Source: Magicicada septendecula (lineage: Eukaryota > Arthropoda > Insecta > Hemiptera > Cicadidae). From it: a stretch of DNA of 64,000 nucleotides. A program made the translations under genes and the position numbers. Positions within the stretch are counted from its first letter, which is position 1, and each line of letters opens with the position of its first letter. Shown here one piece after another: positions 24,929 through 36,385 of this stretch. The stretch is from assembly GCA_034769895.1 (NCBI GenBank), contig CM068373.1, positions 436,895,080 to 436,959,079 on the forward strand, read 5' to 3'. The notes under the pieces were generated by a model. The model saw only the letters and a list, made by a program, of their open reading frames with translations, did no database searches and was not told the DNA's origin.

Positions 24929-26082
24929 TGTGATGTTAATTAACCACTTACATAAATATAAATACATAAATTTTTATTCCACCTACCTGCAAAGTTATCT
25001 GGGTCCAGAATTCGATCACACGAACGTAAGATGTTAGCGTGGTTTATAGGTTACTGTAATAATTGACATAACTCATTTTGTTTGAAGAGAATTCATGACC
25101 TTTTTAATTTTTAAACATTGACAAACTTTAACAGATTTTACTCATACTTTAGCAAATGAAATAGCATCCTAATAATTTCTTGTTTTTGTTGTTCGTTTCA
25201 TGAAAACAATTTCTACTCTATCTTATCCTACAAGCTTACCTTATTCTAAGATATCGATATCAGACCGCCCAGTCTGCATTTTCATTCGCACACACATACT
25301 ATATTAAAAAACCCTCCCCTGATTTATTACATGACCAAAACCCTTAACATTTTAGGAAATACCCCCCCCCCCGGCCGGCACGTGGTTATCTCTCGAGCTC
25401 GTAACTTCATTTTTTGCTTTGGTTGTGTGTCTGAACTAAATTGGGATGTTCCTTAGTTAAAACTTCACTTCACTGCCACATCACGGTTTTGTTAACTCAC
25501 AGTTTACTGGAAAATTACAAAAATTTGTTGAAGAGCCCCTTTGGGCAGTACCTGGCCAGGCACAATCTGTAAGCAAACTGGGAAGAAGCGGCTATATGTT
25601 CACGGCCAACTGGATTACGTCTTTTTAGGTGGAAGACAAAGCCTTGTGTTTCGTCGCCACAGCTATGTCCTATTTAACCCATACAGTTGCTTGAGTGTGG
25701 GTCGCAGATGATATTTGTTCAGCACTGGCTGACGTCACGAAAAGGGTTTGGCTTAAGACTCACCTCCGGCAACTTGGTCAAGGAAGCGAACAACGATTCT
25801 GCTCTTAGCCATTTTTGTTTCACAGTTCAGCGTCGGTCCGCGCACCTGGTTGTCGGGTGCGATCAGGCGCACTGCCACACACTCGCAAAGTTCTTGGAAA
25901 TGACGCTTCGTACATTCCTCCGTACTGATTGCACAACTGTTGAGACGTATTGCTCCTTTGTTCGCAACTGTTTTAATTCACCACGTGTTCTGGTCACAGA
26001 TGGAAATTATGACCATGCATTTTTTTTTTATAAATCCCAAAAATTTAATAAAATGAAAATCCCCTGTATTTGTCACGTTACA
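24929..26082 (-). repeat. 3' LTR of the 19.3-kb Gypsy
   Basis: 1,154 bp. A minus-strand AATAAA (24,973-24,978) lies close to the LTR 3' end and could act as the polyadenylation signal. The plus-strand open frame across it (25,687-26,493) is antisense and not taken as a gene. Confidence 0.93.
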
Positions 26083-26133
26083 ATACCCCCCCCCAATGAG
26101 AGATCTTCTGCCGAAACAGAAGAAATCTCATTG
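26083..26133 (-). promoter_or_regulatory. Stem-loop plus polypurine tract before the 3' LTR
   Basis: On the minus strand a stem (arms 26,094-26,110 and 26,117-26,133, 15 of 17 pairs) is followed by a run of nine G and TAT, then the LTR. Position and outer pairs are the same as in 9,966-10,005, while the inner pairs differ but still match. Confidence 0.75.
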
Positions 26134-29100
26134 CTAAAACCCCTAAGAGGACCGGTGAGGAACTGGTGCCAACAACCCCCCATTTGTTCTTACACCTCAT
26201 GGGTAAACGACCCCCCTGGCTCGGCGACTATGGACGCATCTGAACGAGATCACTGGACTTCTCTGTGCGAGATCCCAACACCAAAAAATCGAACAGATAC
26301 GCACCACAGTGCACCTCACCTTCTAACATGCAACCCCAAAAAATCAAATCCCTGGCCTTATCTCATGCCAGAGCCTCCACCGATATGTTCCCCCTTATAT
26401 GCACACTGGGCTGCCTTTAGCAGTTACTGGGCTCGCACACACACTTATTGTTACATACTATCAAAATTGAAACATTCTTCAAAATTTATTTAGGTTAAAA
26501 ATCAACAGCTATTTTCTTTTCTACCAAAACAAAATTTTTTATCTAAACTGAATAATTCTCTTCATTATATTTTTTTTTTCATTAGAAAACAAATAAGTTG
26601 AACATTTCTTAAAATATGAACATCCTTATCCTAACATGTGATTATACATATATCCTAAACAATGCAATTCAATAAAAAAAAAACACGATTAGTACACAAA
26701 CAATAACATAATCAAAGCTCAAAAACATCCATTACATGGCAGGCACAAAATCAAGAAATATTTTTTTTTCCAAAAAAAATGTTTTTTTCAAAAACTTTAA
26801 ATTTATTTATATATTCTTTTTTCAATATTGAAATTATTTAAAATTATTCAAATTAATTAAAAGCAAAATTGGCATTACTTCATTGCCAAACGTGTCTAGT
26901 ATAGGGCATCACCTATCAGCTGATCAAAACTGGGTCAAGTCAAGAACCTTGACCTACATAAGTTATACACAAGTTACCTCTGAAAATACATTGAACATCT
27001 TTAAAATTCTGTCTTTAAACACAAAACAAAATAAAATAAAACATTTAAAATAACAAAATATTATTATAATTAACAATCAAATTGAGATTTAAATTACTCA
27101 AATAAACACTTTACAGCTTAACATTTTCAAATTCTATCAAAAATCGTCACTGGTTTAAATCAAAATTTTATATTTTTATTATGAACCTTTTTCTTCAATA
27201 ATCGCATTCTCCATTAATTTGGGTGATTTAATTATTTATACTAGCTTGATTTGCCACTTGGCATTTATATATACATAATCTTTCTCACTCTGACTCTAAT
27301 ACCACTAACAGCTTTAACTATTAGGACACCCATCTCTATCAAAACATCTATCAAACAATCTCTACACTCAACTTACTACTAAACTCAATCTGCATCATTC
27401 TCTCAATATAATAAAAAAATACTCTCTAACCCTTTGTACTTAGGATGTGTTCCCCCCCCAAAAAAAGCTCATTCCCTTAATCTGGTCCCTGGACTCTACC
27501 TAAGGCAACCCCTTCCCTCCAAATCGGTCCCTTCCCGTCCCAACCCTTTTGTTGCGGACTCCTACATTACACTATCCCCTCTTACAAAATTACCATCCCC
27601 AAATCTCATTCTTATTACCTCACTTCCACTACAACAAAATAACATAATCATTTATTTATTACCACAAAATATCAATCAAAACGCTACATATATTCCCCAT
27701 AACTACTGTGTCAACATCTATACTTCTCAAATTCTATTACATTACCTCACAACAACATTACATTAATTCAAAACAGTATTATTCTCTCTATTACCACTTT
27801 AACTTTAATTAACTTGGACTGATCTACCTGTCCCAACAAAATACTAATCACCCAAAATCTATCTTTTCTTATTTTTCACAAATCATTTAAAATCTTAACT
27901 TCATCAAATTACTTTCCTCATCATTCAAAATAGCATCTTTAACACATTAAAACATTATATTTGACATTAATTACTTTGGACATTAATAAACAATTTATCA
28001 GTGACATTCTATTACTGATCAGCTGACATTCCTAGCAAAGTGAAAACACATTTCAAAATTATACACATTCTATGAAATACATATTTTTAGCAATCCTTAC
28101 ATCTAACACAATAAAATAATACATTTATACAACAGAATAAACACAGTATACTGAACGTATGAACACCTATTTATCAAAGCATAATACAAGCATTTAATTA
28201 GAGCAAAATTGAGTTATCATTTTTTATGTTATGAAATTTAATTTCATTGCTCCCTTGAGCAACCCCCCAATCCACACACACTATTGTATTTTATGTTGGA
28301 CTGTGATGCCCATTTGCGTTCACAAGGACTGCATAGTTGGAGGAATTGAACATCTCCTTGTCCTTGCTTCGGCCTTACATTTTTAAAGATTTTAGGTATC
28401 GACATACCTTCGTTTTAGAATTACAAGCCCTTAAAACGGGTCTACCACCTGGCTCTGCTGTCCCTACTCGGACAGAGTGGCAGCCGCTGTTCCATAGTTC
28501 TGGGGATTTCCCCTAGTTTCACCCCCCTATTAATTTCTAATATAAACCAATTTCAAGTCAGCTATGGTCAAGGGACTTGATTATGGCCATAGCTGACCGC
28601 TAGCCAAAACCACGATCAGTGCTGGTAAGGCAGTAATCGCCCGAAAAGTCGGGGAAATCAAACTTTACTTTAATGCCTGTTCTACTCATCACTAGCTACA
28701 CGACACGAAAGTCTATCATGGTACAATTATGTAATTGTACAAAAAAGGTGTGCCATGCATTTTCGCCATTTCGGCCTCCGATGGAGGTAACACTCACTGT
28801 TACCCCCAACCCATTCCACTATCTACTGGGGCACAGGCCACCCCATCAATAGCACATTAATAGCTAACTTAAAAAATTAAAACCTTCTACAATTTGCAGT
28901 TTCTGCACTCCACTATTATATCACTTCTTTGAGCACCAATCTACCCCCCAAAATTATCCCCACATCTTGTATTGCCAACAAGTTCTAATTTATTTTATTT
29001 CACATTCTTCAAAACGTTCCCATTCTCACTGATGCTAAAAACTTTACAATCATTTGGTCACTTATTTCGAAAATTTATATAAATTTAAAATTATAAACAT

Positions 29101-29787
29101 CCAAAATATTTTGATTTTTATTTATTTACATTGGAGGCTGACTAACATTCCTTAATCACGACTAATGTTGGTAAGACAGTAAATCGCCCGAAAATCCGGG
29201 TTTTGCCGCAAGGCAAAGTTGAAGGCAAAATAGATCCGCTACGTGAATTCACGTCCCCCCTCTAAACCAAACTACTCCCTCTCCCCTTTCCATTTATCCA
29301 AACCCGCTGTCTATTTTGTCTCCCACCTCCTTGCCACAAAATTCGTCTTTTCAGACTACTCAGAAACTATTGTCAATGGCTAAATTTTAGTTTCACCATT
29401 GACATTGAAACTTGAAATTGTACGCACTGCCTTTTATTTAGGTGCAGCCTCCATTATTTACATACACTCTAAGGCAGTGCAGGCACGTGACAGGTACACC
29501 AGACCGCTGCACCATGAGTGTGTTAATAATATAATGTGTGTCACGTACCTTTGGGGTCCCCCTCCCCGTTCAAATGTGATGTGAGTTTTCAACTTTTAAC
29601 CAATTTTGGTGGAGCCGGACCATCGTTGCGTTCACCGCCCGAAGGAAGATCCTCCAACCATGGCCCGCCTCCGAGTTCCAAAAACCACGGCCAGGACTGG
29701 TAAGATCGTGACTGCCCGAAAATGGGGGAGAGTCCCTTCTGTAATCATAAAACAACATTTCAAATACTATTCATAAACATTAAATAA
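26134..29787 (-). other. Long non-coding 3' region of the 19.3-kb Gypsy
   Basis: About 3.7 kb between integrase and the polypurine tract, AT-rich with C-rich plus-strand patches. It holds no frame resembling an envelope. Three similar modules, spaced about 535 bp apart at about 28,610-28,660, 29,150-29,205 and 29,690-29,735, share TGGTAAG followed by GCCCGAAAA on the plus strand. The last 350 bp next to the hairpin resemble 9,715-9,965 in the other provirus. Confidence 0.6.
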
Positions 29788-30477
29788 TTAAAGTGACCGA
29801 TATAATTTCAAGTTCGTCGCATTTTGAGTACCTACTATTTCCTGCGTTGTTGGATTTCTTAACACATACGCATTTTGCATCTTTATTTCTATAATTTCAT
29901 AGGGCCCTTCATATAACAAGAAAAACTTCTTTATTTCCTTATTTTGGGCACTTGACAAATCATGCCTCTTCACTAACACTAATTGACCTACCTCATACTT
30001 GGTCCACTTACCCTTCGCATCATGTCTCTGCTTCCTCCGCTCTCCTTTTGTAAGTAAGTTCTCATTCGCCAATCTAATTTTCATGTTTACATCCATAATT
30101 TGATTTTCTGGTGGGTATTCAAAGAGTTGTTCCAATATCCTGGGTGGCCTCGTTCCCCTGACCAATTCATATGGCGTAAATCCGGTGGATTCATGGGTGG
30201 TACAATTCAGCCACTCCTCTACTTTCTTCACATAGGATGGCCATTCTGTGTGTTTGGCGTGACAGTACGCCCGAAATATCCTACCAATCTCTCTTATCAC
30301 CCGTTCTGCTTGGTTCGACTGTGGATGATACACTGCCGTATGCTTGGGTATGATGCCTTCCCATCCAAGCGTCTGTTGCCACTTGCCGCTTATAAACTGT
30401 GGTCCATGGTCAGATAATATGATTTTCGGTTTTCCTACATTAATCATGTAATCTCGTACTATTTTTTCACTGAGCAC
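29788..30477 (-). pseudogene. Integrase core and C-terminus of the 19.3-kb Gypsy
   Basis: 229 residues continuing the integrase after two frameshifts. It holds the second catalytic Asp in IILSDHGPQF and the catalytic Glu in HPQSNQAERVIRE with the usual spacing, then the GPY/F module (LLYEGPYEIIE) at the C-terminus. The ATG at the start of this open frame is an artefact of the break; the original protein continued from the RT frame. Confidence 0.9.
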
Positions 30478-30498
30478 TTTGCTCGTCGCTCTCTAATA

Positions 30499-32562
30499 CT
30501 ATACAATTTTACAAATTTCGAAAAAGTGTCTAAAACTACAAATACATACAATACACCCCCCTCTACCTCTGGGTAATGGCCCATATAAATCAACTGCAAC
30601 TAAATCAAACGGTCTCTCAACTTTTATGTAATTCATCTCCCCTTCCACTTTATAGTTCACTACTTTTGATTTCTGACATAAATCACACACTCTTAACACT
30701 CTTCTGACTCTCCTCTCCATATTCTTAAATATACATGACTCTTTTAAGACATTAGCACACTTTCTCACCCCAAAATGCCCATACCTTATATGACAATTCC
30801 AAACAATTTTATCTATTAACCCCTCGGGTATAACTAACCTCCAATCACGCTCCACACTCTCTACTTTTTTAAACAAAATACCTTGATATACTTGAAAATG
30901 TGCACTATATTCAGACCCCTCTACTTCCGTCTCTAAACTAACAATTATTTTACCCAATTTGCTATCAGATCTTTGCCTATTCTTAATATCACTTAACTCT
31001 TCACCAAAAATTCTATCTTCTCTAGTTAATCTAAAAATTTCTATCTCCTTAAGGTCCCTACCAGTTTTATTTTCTATAAAATCTACTCTAGAAAGTGTGT
31101 CTGGTACTTTATTATCTGACCCCTTTATATACTCCCAGGAAAAGTTATATTCTTGTAAAGCTAATACCCACCTGGTCAGCCGACTGTGTGTCAATTTACA
31201 TGAGTTGAGAAATGATAATGCCTTGTGGTCCGTCCGGATTATTGTTGCATTACCCAGGATGTAGGTCCAGAATTTCCCCACGGCGAACACAATGCTTAAA
31301 AGTTCTTTTTCAGTAGTAGTGTAATTTTTCTCAGCAGATAGCAGCGACCTACTGGCGAAGGCGATAGTCAGATGCTCCCTATCGCAGCCCTCCTGGTAGA
31401 GCTCCGCCCCTAATGCTACATTGCTGGCGTCGGTCTGTAAATAAAAAGTTTTATTAAAATCAGGATGATTCATCATAATCATGCGGCTAAATTTTCTCTT
31501 AATTTCATTGAATGCGTTGCGTTCCGTATCTCCCCATCTCCACTGCTTGTTCTTCTGGAGTACTGCACTTAGTTTTGATGTTGTGTGTGCGTAATTTTCT
31601 TGAAACTTCCTATAGAAATTGCATAAACCTAAAAAACTTTGCAATTGTTTAATGTTCTTTGGTTCGGGGAATCGCATTATAGCTTCTACTTTGTCAGGGT
31701 TAGCTAATATTCCCTCTTGTGTAATAATAAAGCCTAAGAAATGTATTTCTGTTTGCAAAAACTTAGATTTGTCCCTATTAACTGTCAGACCTCCTTTCTG
31801 TAACTTATCTAACACATACTCTATATGTTCTAAATGTTCAGTAAATGTTCTGGAGGCTATCAAGATGTCATCTACATATACTGTTAAAAAATCTAGATCT
31901 TTAGGTTGTAATATATTATCCAAGCATTTAATAAAGCTAGCAACACTGGTGTTTAATCCAAAAGGTAGGCATTTGAATTGGTAATTCTTACCGTTAGAAA
32001 GAAAAGCTGTATATCTTCTACTCTCCACTGCTAATGGCACCTGCCAATATCCTGCGGTCAAGTCTAATGATGTCATGTATTTGACTCCGCTGAATTTCTG
32101 TAAAATCTCATTAATTGGTTCCGGCGATTCCCGGTCAGGTATAATAATTTGGTTAATCTTTCTAGCATCTAAACATAGTCTTACCTTGCCATCCTTCTTA
32201 ATCACTACGACTAAAGGGTTTGAGTAAGGCGATATTGAGCGTTCAATTATGTCTCCCTGCATCATCCGGTCTAATTCCTCCTGTACAGCCCTCCTCTTCG
32301 AAAATGGCACCGGGTAACTCCTCTGCATGTATGGTGCGTGGTCCCGAACCTTCAGCTCACAGATGTAGTCCTTCGCTTTCCCTGGTGATTCATCAAACAC
32401 AGCTCTGAAACGCTCCACCACAGCCCACAACTCCTCTCGCTGAGTGTCTCCTACAACTACATCTTCATTAAAAAATTTGTTGGCTCTATCTACCCACACA
32501 CTCTCATTACTCACATGCATCTCTCCCTCCTCATTTTCTATGCTATCACTCTCTCGACACAT
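30499..32562 (-). pseudogene. RT, RNase H and integrase N-terminus of the 19.3-kb Gypsy
   Basis: 687 residues. RT: SLDLTAGYWQ with catalytic D167, then TVYVDDILIAS with D231-D232. RNase H: LQTDAS (D378), TTTEKEL, TDHKAL (D445), and DNKVPDTLSR. Integrase: the HHCC zinc domain (H591, H596, C626, C629) and the first core aspartate in AVDLYGPL (D658). The order RT-RH-IN is Ty3/Gypsy. The frame is lost after GPLPRGRGG through an extra base in a G-run near 30,565. The continuing frame then reads VVLDTFSKF, and a second indel lies near 30,490. Confidence 0.93.
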
Positions 32563-32598
32563 ATTTATTTTAGTCTCTATTTCTCTATCGCCTATCTG

Positions 32599-33165
32599 CT
32601 AATGTAACATTTTTATTCCCGTGACTTTAACTTCATTTACTACTTTCTTAAACTCGACTCTGACTGGTTTACTCCCGTTTTCAAATTTTACTATTTGTTT
32701 ATTGAAATCTATTACTGCTCCATTTCTCTCCAAAAAATCATTTCCCAATATTACATCTAAACTCAACCCTTTAACTACTAGGAATGTGTTTTCAAACTCT
32801 AGTTCATTTATTAAAATATTTAACTGTACTTGTCTAGTTATTCTCTTACTTCTCACCCCAGTTACCCCCACTACTGTAACTCCCGCAACTGGTAATGATG
32901 GTATATTCTTATTTATCTCTTTTAGTTCTCCCATGACATTTTCAGAAATTACAGAGATCTCGCTACCTGTATCAATTAAAGTTTTATAATCCTTACCTTC
33001 GATGTTGACTGTCACCTCCGTCAATCCTGTTTTGTGTTCCATCACTTTGTTGTCCTCTTCTTCCAATAATTCCTTCGCCATGTCTACTTTGAGAATATTG
33101 CTCAAATATTCGTCGGTTACTTGGACCCGGTTCTCTGTTGACAATGGTTGGGCCCGCTTCTCCAT
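32599..33165 (-). pseudogene. Retropepsin protease of the 19.3-kb Gypsy
   Basis: 188-residue frame. The active-site block is YKTLIDTGSEISVI (residues about 60-73), with the flap/hydrophobic-glycine block VILGNDFL near residue 140, as in retroviral-type aspartic proteases that cut Gag-Pol. It starts 9 nt past the gag stop and in the -1 frame relative to gag, so expression would need frameshifting or reinitiation. It is in the same frame as the RT frame downstream; only the stop at 32,599-32,601 separates them. Confidence 0.88.
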
Positions 33166-33173
33166 TGTCCTCC

Positions 33174-34275
33174 CTAGTTAACCGTGGAGGGACATGCTAC
33201 AGCTGGGTGGTTTCCTCCTCTGCCTCGGTGGTAATTGCCGCCTCCTCTCGGCGCTCCTCTATGAAATTCTGCCCCTCTCGACTGCTGATTTGACTGTGGA
33301 TGCATTCTCTCGTTCCTTGCACACTCCCTGTTTTGATGACATCTAAAACAATTGGTTTTGTTAGCTTAATTATCTATGTTACATTCTCTACACCTCCAAC
33401 TCTCGCCCCTATTGTCAAAATTTCCTCCCCGCGCTCCTCTATGAAAATTTTGTGTACCCCTATTCTGATGGTAATTATTGTGGTTTAGTACTACTGGTGG
33501 GTTTGGACGCCGCCCTATGTCACGTTCCCCAATGTTTTGTAGCACGTCTAACATGCTCTCTAGCTCGTTTATATTCGCAATTTCTCTAGTCATTAAAGTA
33601 ATTTGCACCTCACTGGGCAGGTGTTTGGTAATATGTCTCACGAATGACCGGAACGGCAACGGCGGTTCTAGATACTTGGCCTCGTTATATATAGTCATCA
33701 CGTACATAGTTAGGTGGTTATTAATTCTACCAAAATTCCCAGTACCCATTATTTTGCTCCTTAAGATTTCTTGGTCCTCTTCTGACCAATATTTGTTTCA
33801 AAAAGCTACCTCAAATTCCTCGTAACTACCCCATTCGGTATTGTGTACTTCCGCCCATATCTCGGCATTACCTTTAAAACACTTTAAAATTTTCAGCAAT
33901 TTGACCTCCCAACTACTACTGTTAAATCGATTAAACTCCCGTGTTCGATTCAAAAATTGCATCGGATGCACTCTACGATTCTCACTACTGAAGGTTTCTA
34001 GTTCAATTTCATTATTGGTGTCTCGTGTAATTAATATACGTTCAGTAACATTGCTTAATTTTTGATTTATTACTAAACTTAACTCATCTTTCACACTACT
34101 AATGTTCTGTTCAAGTGAATATAATTTTTTATCGTTACTACATTCAGACTGTATGCTATTTTTTGATATCACATTAATTGATTCATTCAATGCTTGTATT
34201 TCTGTCTTACAATTATTTTCAATTTCATTACCTTAAAGTCTACCTTATTTTGGTGTTCATCGATATTCTGACTCA
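33174..34275 (-). pseudogene. Gag C-terminal half of the 19.3-kb Gypsy
   Basis: Resumes gag after the insertion. One indel lies near 34,220. From 34,190 a single frame runs to the stop at 33,174-33,176 with two internal stops (TGA at 33,798-33,800; TAA at 33,366-33,368). It includes a capsid-like stretch (HPMQFLNR, then WKRDR-type helices and GTGNFGRINNHL) and a C-terminus with Arg/Gly repeats around CRECN and CFRCHQNREC. The second resembles a degenerate CCHC knuckle for RNA binding. The same capsid start, (N/H)PM.FL.R, occurs in the gag at 54,575-56,554, so the two elements are relatives. Confidence 0.78.
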
Positions 34276-34431
34276 TTTTTACTTCCATGTTCCTTAAGGA
34301 AATGGAAGTATGGTGATGGCAAAAAAAATCGTGTTCGAGATTATTGCAGATTCTGATTGTACTACACTCAAAACATGAAAAAAAATCGTTTTTCGAAAAG
34401 TGTCTGTGTGTGTCTGTAGATTTTTTTTCTA

Positions 34432-36210
34432 TGGCAAACGATAACAGCCGCAAATTCAAACAGAATCAAATAATTTTTTGCATACAGCCCTGATCTGCAG
34501 AGTACTCGCGACCTATTGTTTTTGGTGAAGATCGGTTGAGGGAAAGGGGTAGTTTACCTACAACGGTTTTTTTTTATCAAGGGTAATTTTGTTTGTTTGG
34601 CAAACGATAACAGCCGCAAATTCAAACAAAATCAAATAATGTTTCGCATACAGCCCTGAATTATAGAGTTCTCAAGATCTGTTGATTTTGGTAAAGATCG
34701 GTTAAGGGGAAGGGGTAGTTTACCTGCAACATTTTATGTTTTAACAAGGGTATTTTCTATGGCAAACGATAACAGCCGCAAATTCTAACATAATCAAATA
34801 ATGTTTTGCATACTGCCCTGAATTGTAGACTTCTCAAGACTTTTTGTTTTTGGTGAAGATCGGTTAAGGGAAAGGGGTAGTTTACTGGCAACCTTTTATG
34901 TTTTAAAAGGGTATTTTCTATGGCAAACGATAAGAGCCGCAAATTTAAACAGAATCAAATAAGTTTTTGCATACAGCCCTGATTTCTTGAGTAATAAAGA
35001 CCTATTGTTTTTGGTGAAGATCGTTTAAGGGAAAGGGGTAGTTTACCTGCCACATTTTTTTTTATCAAGGGTATTTTGTATGGCAAACGATAACAGCCGC
35101 AAATTCAAACAGAATCAAATAATATTTTGCATACTGCCATGAATTGTAGAGTTCTCAAGACCTATCGTTTTTGGTGAAGATCGGTTAAGGGAAAGGGGTA
35201 GTTTACCTGCAACGGTTTTTTATCAAGGGTAATTTTTTTCTATGGTAAATGATAACAGCCGCAAATTCAAACAGAATCATATAATATTTTGCATACAGCC
35301 CTGTACTGTAGAGTTCTCAATACCTATTGGTGTTGGTGAAGATCGGTTAAGGGAAAGGGGTAGTTTACCTGCAAGGTTTTATGTTTTAAAAGGGTGTTTT
35401 ATATGGCAAACGATAAGAGCCACAAATTCAAACAGAATCAAATACGTTTTTGCATACAGCCCTGTTTTGTTGAGTACTAAAGACCTATTGTTTTTGGTGA
35501 AGATCGGTTAAGGGAAAGGGGTAGTTTACCTGGCACATTTTTTGTTTTATCAAGGGTATTTTATATGGCAAACGATAACAGCCGCAAATTCACACAGAAT
35601 CATATAATATTTTGCATACAGCCCTGAAATGTAGAGTTCCCAAGACCTGTTGGTTCTGGTGAAGATCGGTTAAGGGAATAGGGTTGTTTACCAGCAACAT
35701 TTTATATTTTATCAAGGGTCATTTTTTTTTTGACGAACGATAACTGCCATACATTAAAACAGAATCAACTACTCTTCTGGATACCTTTTTGAATTATACA
35801 GAACTCAAGGTCTGTTGATTTTGTTGAAGATCGGTTAAGGGAAAGGGGTAGTTTACCTGCAACGTTTTATGTTTTAACAAGGGTATTTTGTCAGTGACGA
35901 ACGATAACTGCCGTAAATTCAAAGAGAATCAACTAATTTTTTGCATACAGCCCTGAATTGTAGAGTTCTCAAGACGTATTGTTTTTGGTGAAGATCGGTT
36001 AATGGAATAGGGTAGTTTACCAGCCACGTTTTATGTTTTATCAAGGGTGTTTTCTATGGCAAACGATAACAGCCGCAAATTCAAACAGAATCAAATAATT
36101 GTTTGCATACAGGCTTGAATTGTAGAGTACTCAAGACCGTTCGTTTTTGGTGAAGATCGGTTAAGGGAAAGGGGTAGTTTACCTGCAACGGTTTTTTATC
36201 AAGGGTAATT
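34432..36210 (+). repeat. Tandem array 1, ~162-bp monomers
   Basis: About 11 monomers beginning near GGCAAACGATAACAGCCGC and containing the conserved box GAAGATCGGTTAAGGGAAAG. Monomers vary by point changes and short indels. Short frames on both strands are a product of the repetition. Confidence 0.93.
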
Positions 36211-36212
36211 TT

Positions 36213-36385
36213 ACTTCCATATTTCCTTAAGGAATGGAAGTATGGTGATGGCAAAAAAAATCGTGTTCGAGATTATTGCAGATTCTGATTCTACTACACT
36301 CAAAACATGAAAAAAAGTCGTTTTCCGAAAAGTGTCTGTGTGTGTGTCTGTGTGTCTTGTGTCTGTGTCTGTAGATTTTTTTTCT
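36213..36385 (+). repeat. Head unit B with microsatellite
   Basis: ACTTCCATATTTCC palindrome, then about 110 bp shared with the heads at 34,281 and 39,899, then a GTGTGTCT-type microsatellite (about 36,330-36,375) ending at the first monomer of array 2. Confidence 0.8.

Noticed and set aside
25687..26493. 268-residue plus-strand frame, with a shorter twin at 43,957-44,280
   Set aside because: It lies antisense across the Gypsy LTR and polypurine region, differs between the two LTRs and shows no domain. Chance frame.
26134..29787. Envelope gene in the 3' region of the 19.3-kb Gypsy
   Set aside because: No minus-strand frame longer than about 70 residues and no signal peptide or fusion-like segment, so no retrovirus-like status is claimed.
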